Assembly: GCF_003428625.2 (NCBI RefSeq)
Contig: NZ_QVQT02000001.1
Span: 806,001 to 870,000 of the forward strand
Reading direction: 5' to 3'
Origin: Paracidobacterium acidisoli
Lineage (GTDB): Bacteria > Acidobacteriota > Terriglobia > Terriglobales > Acidobacteriaceae
DNA length: 64,000 nucleotides
Of this stretch, positions 44,665-53,837 are shown one piece after another. The stretch's first letter is position 1. Each line of letters starts with the position of its first letter. The notes below the pieces were generated by a model. That model saw only the letters and a program-made list of their open reading frames with translations. It was not told the DNA's origin and ran no database searches. The position numbers and the translations under genes were made by a program.

Positions 44665-45782
44665 GGGACCCTCAGTGTTCCGTCCGGAGCGAACCGAAAC
44701 TTCTGTTCCTGCCAGCCAAAGACAAAGAGTGCGAGATTCTGGTCGTAGTACCGTGGCGGAGTGCCGAGCAGCCCGCTTGACGGGTCGAACTGAGCTAAAA
44801 CATTTTGTTCCAGACGGCTCACAGTCACCCGGTCTCCGGAACTTCTGAAAAAAGGTATAAAAACGGCCGAGAAGCTTACCGGGACCGACGCACTGACCAC
44901 ATTGCCGTCGGCGGCCACGATTTCAGGCGGCGCAGGATGCGTCTTCACATACTGAAACGCGGGCGCAAACACCTTCTCGAGACGAGCGGCTTCCGGTGTC
45001 TGCCGGTCCGTCATTCCAGCCCAGAGATAGACGCGTATGGCGTCGTAGCTGCCACGCGCTGTTCCTCCAGCCGGTCCGCCTGCCGGGAAACAGCTTTTCA
45101 CGCCGCATTCTACCCAATCCATGGCATAGCCTGCAGGACTTGTCTGCTGCAGCCAGCCGGGAAGAGCCTGAGCCATCTGGCGCCAGGGCCCTCCCGGGGC
45201 AAAGTGATCGGCGGCGGTGAGCAGCGGAAGGGGCAGATAGCTCGGGTTCAGAATCCAGCGGCCCGCCTCAGTATGAAAGCCGGTGCGGCCCGGCAGAAGG
45301 ACCGTGCCGACATTTGGGATAGTCGAGACTTCCTCACGCACGATGAGCGACAGCAGCGCCCGGCCGGTTTTATCGTAGTCCGGCTGATGCCACAGCTCTC
45401 CTGCCTCGATCAGGCTGTAGGCGATCCAGAGATCGGCATCGGCGGCTGAGTTGGGATCGAGCACACCCCAGGAGCCGTCATCCTTATGCCCCCAGCTCCA
45501 GGCGGGCAGGTTCTTTGCCAGATCGTTGTCGGCCAGATTCTGCCCGGTCCATCTGACGATCCGCTCGAAGGAGTCACGGTCGTTGGCGACCAGAGAAAAG
45601 AACATCGCATAGCTCTGGGCCTCGGACGTGGTCATGGAGTTGCGGTCGGGATCGATGACACGGCCCTGCGAGTTGAGAAAGCGCGCGGCGTAGTGATCCC
45701 AGTACGGCCAGCCGCTCTGCGCCTGGGCGAGCGGCGCGCCGAGGAGGCCGATCCATGCCAGGGACAGCAGAAGCGATCTCAT
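44652..45782 (-). CDS. bcsZ: Periplasmic endo-beta-1,4-glucanase BcsZ (GH8)
   Basis: A 376-residue exported GH8 enzyme. The ATG at 45782 overlaps the bcsAB stop by four bases (ATGA), so translation is coupled. Signal peptide MRSLLLSLAWIGLLGAPLAQ. The proton donor E54 sits in TTSEAQSYAMFFSLVAND, as in E. coli BcsZ E55. Other GH8 segments are WSWGHKDDGSWGVLD, DADLWIAYSLIEAG and YDAIRVYLWAGM, the last carrying the probable base. It trims glucan chains in the periplasm during cellulose export. It lies between bcsAB and bcsC as in many bcs operons. Confidence 0.95.
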   Translation of the reverse strand: MRSLLLSLAWIGLLGAPLAQAQSGWPYWDHYAARFLNSQGRVIDPDRNSMTTSEAQSYAMFFSLVANDRDSFERIVRWTGQNLADNDLAKNLPAWSWGHKDDGSWGVLDPNSAADADLWIAYSLIEAGELWHQPDYDKTGRALLSLIVREEVSTIPNVGTVLLPGRTGFHTEAGRWILNPSYLPLPLLTAADHFAPGGPWRQMAQALPGWLQQTSPAGYAMDWVECGVKSCFPAGGPAGGTARGSYDAIRVYLWAGMTDRQTPEAARLEKVFAPAFQYVKTHPAPPEIVAADGNVVSASVPVSFSAVFIPFFRSSGDRVTVSRLEQNVLAQFDPSSGLLGTPPRYYDQNLALFVFGWQEQKFRFAPDGTLRVPWKK

Positions 45783-48700
45783 ATCTGCTGCGCCTTTAAG
45801 CGGGCCTGGGAACGGCGGTCGATCCACATCTTCGCCCAGGGAACGATGAAGAGGCCGAGAACGAAGGTGAGAACCACGATCAGCCACGGGAACGCCCGCA
45901 GGCAGTAACGTACATACGACCACCAGGGCAGGCGGCCGACGTGATAGACCTTGTCGCCCAGGCGGTATGAGGAGAACTCGCTTCCGTGCAGGACGCTGAC
46001 CGACTGGCCGATGTCGCCGGACATCGAGGACTTCCAGAAGGCGGCCGCGAAGGGAGCGGCGGAGTCCGGGCTGCGGAGAGTGATGGTCACGACGGAGCGG
46101 CTGGAGCTCCAGGGAGATTCGATGCCCTCGAGCAGCGCGTCCGGAAACTGGCCGATGCTCTCGAGCAGGCCGTCGCGCTCCTTCGACTCGTCCATGCGCC
46201 ACCACCAGTTCGGACGCATCTGCGCGACCTGCCACCAGGCATGCCGAATCGCGGAGAAGATGCCGCCGGTGTCCTTGATCGAGAGGCCGTCTTCTTTGAT
46301 CGCGACCGGCAGATGCTGATTGAGCTGGGCGAAGGCGGGCTGATCGCCGGGGGTGCCGATAACCAGATAATCAGCGTTGGCGGCGAGGCCGGTGGGGTCG
46401 GCAACGGTGACGCGCAGTGCGGGATAACCGGTCTGCTCGCCGAAGTAGGCCAGCAGCGCCAGATAAAGCCCGGTCTCCGCCGGGTCAGGTTCGGCGGGCA
46501 GAACGATGCGGGTCTGCGAGAGATCGGCGAAGCGGGTGAACGGGAATCCGGCATTGGCAAAGAGCTCCAGGTTCGGCATCTCGGCCCAGTGCTTGAAGCC
46601 GCGAAGATCGAGGAACGAGCTGCGCAGAATGGCTCCCTGCAGATTGATGGGAGGGGTGTCCTGGCAGTTCCCCATTTTGGCGATCTGGAAGTAGAAGTTG
46701 AAGAGAAAGGTGTTCGCGAAGGGCCGCATGTCGACCAGCGGAACCTCGACGTTATAAGAAAGCGTCCGCTTCGGGTTGTTCTGGTGCGGCAGCGGCAGCT
46801 CGTTCGCCAGCGATCCGTTGGCGCTGACACGAAGGGTCGAGGCATTGGCGAGCGAAATGGCGTTGTAGCGGTAATCCAGATGCAGAAGCAGGTTCTGCAT
46901 ATCGCCGTAATAGATGTCCGGCGGCACACGCAGGTAGACGGGCAGGGGGCCGGAGCCGTCACTCTGCAGCTCGGCGGTCTGCGAGTAGTCCCAGAGCGAC
47001 GAGACACGATCCGTATGCAGCCAGAGCGGAGCATCGTCGGCCTGGCGCGCAGGAGGAAGCTGGAAATCGCTGATCAGGACGGTGTTGCCCTGGAGCATCG
47101 CATTTCCCATGGCAATGGCGCGGGCCGCGGTCAGAAGCTGGTCCGGATCTTCTCCGGCAAGGACGAGGACCTTTCCAAAGGGATCGGAAGGATTGGTACG
47201 CACGGCCACGATGGGTCCGGCGGTCACGATGTTCAGGCCGGCGGGCATCGCGGACGGATTGTCCACGAAGAGGATGACGTTCCCTCTGGGAAGTGTGCCG
47301 CCGACGGTTACAGGAAAGCTCAGCGGCCTGGATTTTGCGAGCACTCCGAACCAGGAGGCGATGACACCGGCGGCCTCAAGCGTGTGACGGCCAGGCGCGG
47401 CGGCAAAGGCAAAGGGAATGGAGGCGGAGGCACTGCTGACGGAGCCGTCATAAAACGGCAGCGGCAGCAGCTTGAGATCGTCGCCAAGCGCGAGGAGCGA
47501 GCCACTGACGTCGATGCTCGACGTATCTTCGACGCGGCCCCACAGCGTGGTGTTCGCGGGGTCTTCGCACTGCTGGGTGTAGTGGCCGACAAATTCAAAG
47601 GCCAGAACGTTGTTGCGCACCAGCAGCTCGGCCGGCAGAGGGATGGTGGTGTTCAACTCATTCTGGATGTTTCCCGTGTTCTGAGGAACAGGAATGGTCG
47701 TCACCAGCGTGCCGTTGAGAAAGACGCTCAGATGGCTGAGCTGCGCGATCAGTCCGGGAGAAAAGGCGTACTGCAGCTTCAGAGTGGCCTGCTGCGCGAC
47801 ATCCGTCTGCGGCAGCGAAAACGGAATGTTGCGCGAGGCGGCGACACCGCGAAAGACGATGGATTCGGGAATACCGATATCTTTCAGCGAGAAGGTGGAG
47901 TGAAAGGTGCCGGAGGCCATCGCCGGTGCGGGCGCACTCTGAGGCGTCTGCGCGCGCAGAGCTGTTACGCCGGCAAGCAGCACCGCGAACAGAACCATCG
48001 CGGCCCTTGCACCGGCGGCGGCCATGCCGGTCGCTTTTCTACGCGGAATCAGCGTGCCCAGGGCATAACCGACGCCCCGCACGGAGAGGCGGACGAGACG
48101 CGCGAAGCTGCGCAGCGGCTGATCGGGCTCGCGGTGCTCTCCACGGCTCAGCCAGGTATCGGCGCCGGAGTAAAGAACGAGGGTGAGAAGCTCTTCTTCT
48201 TCGAGAGAGAGCGGCGCGTATTTGATGCGCAGCTCGAGGCCGTCCGAGCCCACGATCATGGCCGGGAAGACTGCCTGCTGGCGTCGCAGAGGATACACAA
48301 CCTGGATGCGGGAGTCCTGAGCGGGAATGAGCGGCTCTTCCAGACGGATCAGCGAGCCGCCGAGCGACATGTCCTGCGATTCGCCGAAGATGACTCTGCC
48401 GTCGGGCAGCCGCAGCTCGACCGGCATGTGCAGATTGATGCGGACATCGGTTCGTACCTGCCGCGCTTCGAAGGCAGCGGCATTTGCCGTTCCGATAATG
48501 ACCATATTGAAGAGAATCCAGAAGACGTTCATCGCGACCGTTCCGGGATGGCCTGCGTCCCAGTAGAGGAAGCGGATGGGCGCGATCAGCAGCGCAAGCA
48601 CGTTCAGAAGGATGAGAAATACATACGGACGGGCGATGCGGGAGTCGAAGTAGCTCTTGTTCACGATGCCGCCCTTGGCCGTGACATTAAACTTACCCAG

Positions 48701-50242
48701 CTTCGGGTTGACCAGAGCCAGAACCGTGGGCCCCAGAATGTACGGAGCAAGGACCGTCTCATACACCTCGTTCCAGAAGGAGTGCCGGAATTTGCCCTGA
48801 ATCCGGAAGTTGGTGATGTTGGACAGAAAAAGATGCGGCATGGCGTAGGCCAGAATGGCAAGCCAGTGCCCCGGAATATTGATGTGTCCCAGCAGCATGT
48901 ACACCAGCGGCGCGGTGAGGAAGACAAGGCGCGGCACGGCATAGAAGAAGTGGATCATCGCGTTGAAGTAGCAGAGCCGCTGCGGCCATTTGAGACCGCG
49001 CGCGAAGAGAGGATTGTCCGTCCGCAGCACCTGCACCATGCCGCGCGCCCACCGGATGCGCTGGCCCACGTGGCTGGACAGGCTCTCCGTGGCCAGTCCG
49101 GCGGCCTGCGGAATGTTGATATATGCCGTGTTCCACCCGTTCATCTGCATGCGCAGAGAGGTGTGCGCGTCTTCTGTAACTGTCTCGGTGGCAATTCCGC
49201 CGACCTGATTCAGCGCGGTGCGGCGCAGAACGGCACAGGAGCCGCAGAAGAAGGTCGCGTTCCAGAAGTCGTTCCCGTCCTGCAGGACGCCGTAAAACAG
49301 CTCTCCCTCGTTCGGAATGACCATGAACTGATTCAGATTCCGCTCAAAGGGATCGGGCGAGTAGAAGAAGTGCGGCGTCTGCAGCATGCCCAGTTTTGCA
49401 TCCTTCAGGAACCAGCCGAGCGTGACCTGCAGAAAGCTGCGCGTCGGCACGTGATCGCAGTCGAAGATGGCGACGTAGGGCGAATCGAGAACCTTCAGCG
49501 CGTGATTGATGTTGCCGGCTTTGGCGTGTTTGTTGTCTTTCCGGGTGATGTAGCCGATGTCGGCTTCTTCGCAGAATCGGCGGAACTCGTCGCGGCGTCC
49601 GTCGTCCAGCACGTAGACATGGAGCTTGTCTTCGGGGTAGTCGATGTTCATCGCGGCAAAGGCCGTCGACCGCACCACGGAGAGCGGCTCGTTATAGGTG
49701 GGGATCAGAACGTCGACATGTGGCCATTCCTCAAGATTCTTCGGCAGAGGCATCGGCGGCCGGTGGAGCGGACGGATGGTCTGAATGTAGCCGAGATACA
49801 GAACGACAAACGCGTATGCTTCCGCCGACAGGAGCAGCAGCATGAATCCAACGTTGACGAGCCCGATGTGCAGGATGCCCTGCGAGGCGATGGTCTCCGA
49901 TACGGTAAAGATTCTCCACCAGGCATAGCGCGCGGTCGCCAGCATGGAGGCAAACATCAGAGCAAGCGTGACGCCTTCGGAGTCGGAGATGCGATGAATG
50001 AGATACGCAAGGAGGATGGTGAGGATGCCGAGGACACCCTGCTCCGGCCATCTGAAATTGATGGTGACGCACTCAAATGCCAGAAAGAGGAGAATGCCGT
50101 AAACAAGGATGCGGGCGACGCTCGCTGTCAGGCTGGATCGGGTTCCAAGAGAATTCCACTGCTCCAGTACCTGTTTCACCGCTCCATCCACCGCTGAACA
50201 GATCTCGCTCCCTGGCGGACGGGCGATACTCTTCTGAGCCAT
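45779..50242 (-). CDS. bcsAB: Fused cellulose synthase BcsA-BcsB
   Basis: A 1487-residue single reading frame joining the catalytic subunit BcsA and the periplasmic partner BcsB. BcsA part: N-terminal membrane helices; the GT2 domain with VLDDGRR (near residue 212), DCDHV (near 261), FFCGSCA, TEDAH (near 356) and QRIRWARG (near 394); then a PilZ domain with RTDVR (near 597) and DMSLGG (near 628) that binds c-di-GMP. A hydrophobic segment near residues 745-760 (AAMVLFAVLLAGVTALRA) then acts as an internal signal and leads into the BcsB carbohydrate-binding region, with one C-terminal membrane helix (FPWLIVVLTFVLGLFIVPW). Such fusions are known in acetic-acid bacteria (AcsAB). Overlaps bcsQ by 67 bases. 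Confidence 0.95.
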   Translation of the reverse strand: MAQKSIARPPGSEICSAVDGAVKQVLEQWNSLGTRSSLTASVARILVYGILLFLAFECVTINFRWPEQGVLGILTILLAYLIHRISDSEGVTLALMFASMLATARYAWWRIFTVSETIASQGILHIGLVNVGFMLLLLSAEAYAFVVLYLGYIQTIRPLHRPPMPLPKNLEEWPHVDVLIPTYNEPLSVVRSTAFAAMNIDYPEDKLHVYVLDDGRRDEFRRFCEEADIGYITRKDNKHAKAGNINHALKVLDSPYVAIFDCDHVPTRSFLQVTLGWFLKDAKLGMLQTPHFFYSPDPFERNLNQFMVIPNEGELFYGVLQDGNDFWNATFFCGSCAVLRRTALNQVGGIATETVTEDAHTSLRMQMNGWNTAYINIPQAAGLATESLSSHVGQRIRWARGMVQVLRTDNPLFARGLKWPQRLCYFNAMIHFFYAVPRLVFLTAPLVYMLLGHINIPGHWLAILAYAMPHLFLSNITNFRIQGKFRHSFWNEVYETVLAPYILGPTVLALVNPKLGKFNVTAKGGIVNKSYFDSRIARPYVFLILLNVLALLIAPIRFLYWDAGHPGTVAMNVFWILFNMVIIGTANAAAFEARQVRTDVRINLHMPVELRLPDGRVIFGESQDMSLGGSLIRLEEPLIPAQDSRIQVVYPLRRQQAVFPAMIVGSDGLELRIKYAPLSLEEEELLTLVLYSGADTWLSRGEHREPDQPLRSFARLVRLSVRGVGYALGTLIPRRKATGMAAAGARAAMVLFAVLLAGVTALRAQTPQSAPAPAMASGTFHSTFSLKDIGIPESIVFRGVAASRNIPFSLPQTDVAQQATLKLQYAFSPGLIAQLSHLSVFLNGTLVTTIPVPQNTGNIQNELNTTIPLPAELLVRNNVLAFEFVGHYTQQCEDPANTTLWGRVEDTSSIDVSGSLLALGDDLKLLPLPFYDGSVSSASASIPFAFAAAPGRHTLEAAGVIASWFGVLAKSRPLSFPVTVGGTLPRGNVILFVDNPSAMPAGLNIVTAGPIVAVRTNPSDPFGKVLVLAGEDPDQLLTAARAIAMGNAMLQGNTVLISDFQLPPARQADDAPLWLHTDRVSSLWDYSQTAELQSDGSGPLPVYLRVPPDIYYGDMQNLLLHLDYRYNAISLANASTLRVSANGSLANELPLPHQNNPKRTLSYNVEVPLVDMRPFANTFLFNFYFQIAKMGNCQDTPPINLQGAILRSSFLDLRGFKHWAEMPNLELFANAGFPFTRFADLSQTRIVLPAEPDPAETGLYLALLAYFGEQTGYPALRVTVADPTGLAANADYLVIGTPGDQPAFAQLNQHLPVAIKEDGLSIKDTGGIFSAIRHAWWQVAQMRPNWWWRMDESKERDGLLESIGQFPDALLEGIESPWSSSRSVVTITLRSPDSAAPFAAAFWKSSMSGDIGQSVSVLHGSEFSSYRLGDKVYHVGRLPWWSYVRYCLRAFPWLIVVLTFVLGLFIVPWAKMWIDRRSQARLKAQQI

Positions 50243-51348
50243 GCTGCCAGTCTGCTGTAGTCGTTTACGACTTCCGAATCGGGTGCATGATCCGCCGCGG
50301 TCATTCTGCTGGCGATGGCGTCATCCAGTTCCTGGCTGTAATGAATGGTGACGGGCAAAAGACGATCTCCGCACTGGCGGGAGACCAGCTCCCGCGCCTG
50401 CTGGTCTCTCGGACTCTGCTCATTGAACAGATTGAAGACATATACAGGCTGAGGAACATTCATTCCTTTGGCCAGCATGGCGCTGACGGAGGCTTCAATC
50501 CGCGAAACCGTAAGAATGGAGTTCAGATCGGTGAGCAGCGGCACGAGCAGGACACTGCATTTGCAGAGAATCTGAGGCAGGATGCTCATCGATGCCGGGC
50601 CGAGATCGAAGACAACCCGCTGCGCCGACTGCATGGCGGAGCGAACGGCATCGTCGAGCCACGCCGAAGAGATTCCATCGGTCTCGCCCACGACCCGCAT
50701 CGGCGGGTATTGCCCGTCGGGGTCCACAAAGGTACGAATGCCGGGGCGAAGATCGCTGGAGCCGAAGTAGAAGGGTAAAAGTCCGCTTCCGGAGGCGTCG
50801 ACGAGGAGAACGCGCTCGCCCATAGAGCAAAGAATGCGGCCGAGATTTGCGGAGATCGTGGTCTTCCCTACTCCGCCGGCCAGCGAGTAAATGGCCATGG
50901 CGGGAGGATAGATTCTGCCATCGGCCAGAGGGCTTTCCTGCACGGGAGTGGAGCCCGGATGAATGCCGGCGGCGGAAAAGAAGACCGGCACAGCAGGCGG
51001 CTGCGGCCTTTCGGGAGCAGGCTGAGATGCAGCATGCGCATGGGCAACCGGAGCTTTTTCCTCGGAAGCGGCAGAATCTGCACAAGTTACCGGGGATGGG
51101 GTAACGGATTTCCCCGTCTCGGGCAGGTCATGATGCAGATCAATATCTTCGATCAGCGCCGTGGCCGCCGCAGACTCGGCAACCTCCAGGCTTTCCGGGG
51201 ATAATATCGCGGCCTTCCGGTGCAGGGTTCGATTCCTGGAGAAGCTGCGGTAAGGGCTGTCTTCCACATGAGCCCATGAATAAAGCCGCGCTACATCGCG
51301 GGCAAGCTCATCGGCTTCCGTCAATCCTGTGTGCTTATCTTCTCCCAT
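50176..51348 (-). CDS. bcsQ: BcsQ-like MinD/ParA ATPase of the cellulose operon, with N-terminal extension
   Basis: A 390-residue protein; AGGA lies before the ATG at 51348. From residue 150 it is a MinD/ParA-type P-loop ATPase: AIYSLAGGVGKTTISANL (Walker A K162), VLLVDASGSGLLPFYFG, VVFDLGPAS. The signature Lys that precedes GG in most ParA proteins is replaced by Ala157. In E. coli BcsQ is needed for cellulose secretion at the cell pole. The first 50 residues carry a conserved-looking patch (ARLYSWAHVEDSPYRSFSRN) resembling the N-terminus of accessory proteins of beta-proteobacterial bcs operons; I mark that comparison as tentative. Residues 75-145 are a low-complexity Pro/Ala linker. First gene of the operon. 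Confidence 0.85.
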   Translation of the reverse strand: MGEDKHTGLTEADELARDVARLYSWAHVEDSPYRSFSRNRTLHRKAAILSPESLEVAESAAATALIEDIDLHHDLPETGKSVTPSPVTCADSAASEEKAPVAHAHAASQPAPERPQPPAVPVFFSAAGIHPGSTPVQESPLADGRIYPPAMAIYSLAGGVGKTTISANLGRILCSMGERVLLVDASGSGLLPFYFGSSDLRPGIRTFVDPDGQYPPMRVVGETDGISSAWLDDAVRSAMQSAQRVVFDLGPASMSILPQILCKCSVLLVPLLTDLNSILTVSRIEASVSAMLAKGMNVPQPVYVFNLFNEQSPRDQQARELVSRQCGDRLLPVTIHYSQELDDAIASRMTAADHAPDSEVVNDYSRLAAWLRRVSPVRQGARSVQRWMER

Positions 51349-51450
51349 CCTGGCATCCTCGTCATTGTTCCAAGCACAAATCCATGGAGCCGGATCTCGA
51401 GCCCGGTGTAACTTTTGGTGACTATGGTACTGCCTTTCACTCTCGAGGTA

Positions 51451-51480
51451 ACTGTATCGTTTCTACACAGCGCCAGGCAA
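51451..51480 (-). promoter_or_regulatory. Candidate promoter of the bcs operon
   Basis: On the minus strand TTGCCT (51475-51480) and TACAGT (51451-51456) are separated by 18 bases, giving a leader of about 95 bases before bcsQ. It sits in the 351-base divergent gap 51349-51699, where no gene or riboswitch is recognised. Confidence 0.4.
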
Positions 51481-51699
51481 CAATTTGCTGCAGTATCCCT
51501 CCGGATTTCTCCTGCCAGCTCAGCCTGATGAGAGGTAGATTTCAGTTACGTCATCATGGAGTAATATTCGCCGATCGATGGTAATACCCCTCAAACCCTG
51601 TGAGCGAAAAAGAGATTCTTCTGTCAGGCCTGAACAGGCATAAATGACCATGTCCGAAAACCGCGAGTTTCCTGCTTTTACGGGTGCGAGAATCCGTAT

Positions 51700-53196
51700 A
51701 TGGAACTGCCTGGCCGTGAAGTCTGTTATCGCGCTTTGCAGAGCCGGGACACCCGTTTCGATGGCCTGATCTTCGTCGGCGTCTCGTCGACCGGAATTTA
51801 TTGCCGGCCGGTCTGCCCGGCGCGTACGGCGAAATTTGAGCACTGCGCGTTTTTCGGCTCGGCGGCGGCGGCACAGGATGCCGGCTTCCGCCCCTGTCTG
51901 CGCTGCCGTCCGGAGACGGCTCCGGACCTGGCCTCGTGGCGGGGGACATCGAATACCGTCTCCCGCGCGCTGGCGCTGATTGCTGAGGGGGCGCTGGATG
52001 GGGACGAAAACAGCGTAGACAGGCTGGCGGAGCGTCTGGGGGTGGGTGAACGGCAGCTGCGACGGCTGTTTCTTCAGCATCTGGGAGCGCCGCCTGTCTC
52101 CGTGGCACAGACGCGGCGGGTGCTTTTCGCAAAGCAGCTGATTCACGAAACCAGCATGCCGATGACGGAGGTGGCGATGGCCGCCGGGTTCGGCAGCCTG
52201 CGGCGATTCAACGAGACCTTTCGCGAGCTGTTTCAGCGCCCTCCCAGCGCGCTGCGCAGGAAAAGCGCTTCAAAGAGCGCGGGGAACGATGTTCTTCTGC
52301 GGCTGCGTTATCGCCCGCCCTATGACTGGGAGAATATGCTCGCCTTTCTGCGGGCACGGGCGATTCCCGGCACGGAAGTAGTGGATGACAGCCGCTACCT
52401 TCGCGCCATAGAAGTGGATGGAGCCGCGGGCAGCGTGGAGGTGACGCACCTGCCGGACCGGCAGAGCCTTGGAGTCAGAATCCGCTTCCCCGATGTGCGC
52501 GCGCTTCCGGCAATCGTTGCGCGGGTGCGGCGGCTGTTCGATCTGGGAGCGGATATCGGGATGATCGACGATCATCTGTCGCGCGATCCGGCGCTGGCGC
52601 CTCTGGTGGCGCAGCGGCCGGGGCTGCGGGCGCCGGGTGGATGGGACGGCTTTGAGACCGCGATCCGCGCGGTACTGGGTCAGCAGATCAGCGTGGTGGC
52701 CGCGCGAAAGCTGGCCGGGCAGCTCGTCGCCCTGCATGGACAATCTGTGCCGGAGCCATTCCGTATCCATTCCGGTCTGTCTCATACCTTTCCGGCGGCG
52801 AAGGCGCTGGCTTCGGCTTCGTCGATCGGACTGGCGATGCCGGCTGCGCGCCTTACCGCTCTGAAGGCGGTTGCCGAGGCATCGGTGGCTGACGCGAATC
52901 TCTTTCGCCCCTTCGGCGGCATTGAAGAGACGGTTACGCGGCTGCGCGCGATTCGCGGAATCGGTGAGTGGACCGCGCACTACATCGCTCTTCGCGCAGT
53001 GCGCGAGATGGATGCCTTCCCGGCCGCGGATATCGGACTGCTTCGCGGCGTGGCTTCCGTGGTTGGAGAGAAGACGACGCCGGCGAATCTTCTGGCTCGC
53101 GCTGAGGCCTGGCGGCCGTGGCGCGCCTATGCGGCGCAGCACTTGTGGGCCGCCGCCGGAAACGCGGGAGCAAGCCAGACGCCGGCATTGCGCTGA
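51700..53196 (+). CDS. Ada-AlkA fusion: methylphosphotriester-sensing regulator / DNA-3-methyladenine glycosylase
   Basis: A 498-residue fusion protein. Residues 1-75 are the Ada N-terminal zinc domain: C35, C39, C66 and C69 (GIYCRPVCPAR; RPCLRCRPE), with C35 as the methyl acceptor. Residues about 85-190 form an AraC-type helix-turn-helix (LAERLGVGERQLRRLFLQHL; MTEVAMAAGFGSLRRFNETF). From about residue 195 on is an AlkA-type glycosylase with the HhH motif AIRGIGEWTAHYIAL and the likely catalytic D444 (PAADIGLLRG). It senses alkyl damage to the DNA backbone and excises alkylated bases. The Ada C-terminal O6-methyltransferase domain is missing, and is supplied by the Ogt gene just downstream. 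The start is ATG 51700; its ribosome site is weak. Confidence 0.9.
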   Translation: MELPGREVCYRALQSRDTRFDGLIFVGVSSTGIYCRPVCPARTAKFEHCAFFGSAAAAQDAGFRPCLRCRPETAPDLASWRGTSNTVSRALALIAEGALDGDENSVDRLAERLGVGERQLRRLFLQHLGAPPVSVAQTRRVLFAKQLIHETSMPMTEVAMAAGFGSLRRFNETFRELFQRPPSALRRKSASKSAGNDVLLRLRYRPPYDWENMLAFLRARAIPGTEVVDDSRYLRAIEVDGAAGSVEVTHLPDRQSLGVRIRFPDVRALPAIVARVRRLFDLGADIGMIDDHLSRDPALAPLVAQRPGLRAPGGWDGFETAIRAVLGQQISVVAARKLAGQLVALHGQSVPEPFRIHSGLSHTFPAAKALASASSIGLAMPAARLTALKAVAEASVADANLFRPFGGIEETVTRLRAIRGIGEWTAHYIALRAVREMDAFPAADIGLLRGVASVVGEKTTPANLLARAEAWRPWRAYAAQHLWAAAGNAGASQTPALR

Positions 53197-53247
53197 CGCG
53201 CGGGACGCAGCGCGATGCAGCCCTGTGAAATTAAAGAGGAGGAACCG

Positions 53248-53745
53248 ATGAGCCTTGCTTACAAAACGATGGAATCGCCCGTGGGGAAGCTGAAGCTGGT
53301 GGCGAGCGACGAGGGGCTGGTTGCGGTGCTGTGGCAGAACGACAGGCCGAACCGGGTGCGGCTCGATGAGCTTAAGGAGAATGGGCAGCATCCGGTGCTT
53401 CTTGAAACGGAGCGGCAGCTTCAGGAATATTTCGCCGGGAAGCGAAGGACGTTTTCGGTTGCACTGGATATGCGAGGCACTCCCTTTCAGAAGAATGTGT
53501 GGGAGGCGCTGCTGGCTATTCCCTTCGGCGAGACGCGAAGCTATGCGCAGCTGGCGAAGCGGCTGGGAAATCCTCAGGCAACGCGGGCGGTGGGAGCGGC
53601 GAATGGCAGAAACCCGATCTCCATCATCGTGCCCTGCCATCGCGTGATCGGATCGTCGGGAAAGCTTACGGGGTTTGCGGGCGGACTGGAGACGAAGGCT
53701 CATCTTCTCCATCTGGAAGGAAAAGAGAGCGGGCTGTTCCACTGA
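53248..53745 (+). CDS. ogt: Methylated-DNA-protein-cysteine S-methyltransferase (Ogt)
   Basis: A 165-residue O6-alkylguanine-DNA alkyltransferase. The ATG at 53248 has GAGGAGG five bases upstream. The active-site motif IIVPCHRVIG carries the acceptor C130; the Asn-Arg region is VGAANGRNP and the recognition helix YAQLAKRLGNPQATRAVG. It removes O6-alkyl groups by suicide transfer to its own Cys. It lies 51 bases after the Ada-AlkA gene in the same direction and completes the alkylation response that this fusion lacks. Confidence 0.95.
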   Translation: MSLAYKTMESPVGKLKLVASDEGLVAVLWQNDRPNRVRLDELKENGQHPVLLETERQLQEYFAGKRRTFSVALDMRGTPFQKNVWEALLAIPFGETRSYAQLAKRLGNPQATRAVGAANGRNPISIIVPCHRVIGSSGKLTGFAGGLETKAHLLHLEGKESGLFH

Positions 53746-53794
53746 CACGGATCTGCACAATGAGTGACGGCGAAGGAAGATGGGAGCGCGAAGG

Positions 53795-53816
53795 GCAGAC
53801 CTTATATAAGGTCTGC
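53795..53816. terminator. Perfect 22-base palindrome between convergent genes
   Basis: GCAGACCTTAT followed directly by its reverse complement. It can form a hairpin on both strands and lies between the ogt and sulfurtransferase stop codons. There is no T-run, so it could also be a protein-binding site. Confidence 0.55.
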
Positions 53817-53837
53817 GAGAGAAGCATACTGCCCCAG

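Noticed and set aside
41353-44748. An 1131-codon open frame on the plus strand opposite bcsC
   Set aside because: Same reason: the minus strand encodes a clear BcsC with TPR and barrel, and the plus-strand product is low in recognisable motifs.
45986-50197. A 1403-codon open frame on the plus strand opposite bcsAB
   Set aside because: It mirrors the codon structure of bcsAB and has no recognisable domain. Long antisense frames are expected opposite genes with strong GC-biased third positions.
51349-51699. Possible c-di-GMP riboswitch upstream of the cellulose operon
   Set aside because: Looked for because BcsA has a PilZ domain, but no conserved GEMM-type core or paired stems are visible.
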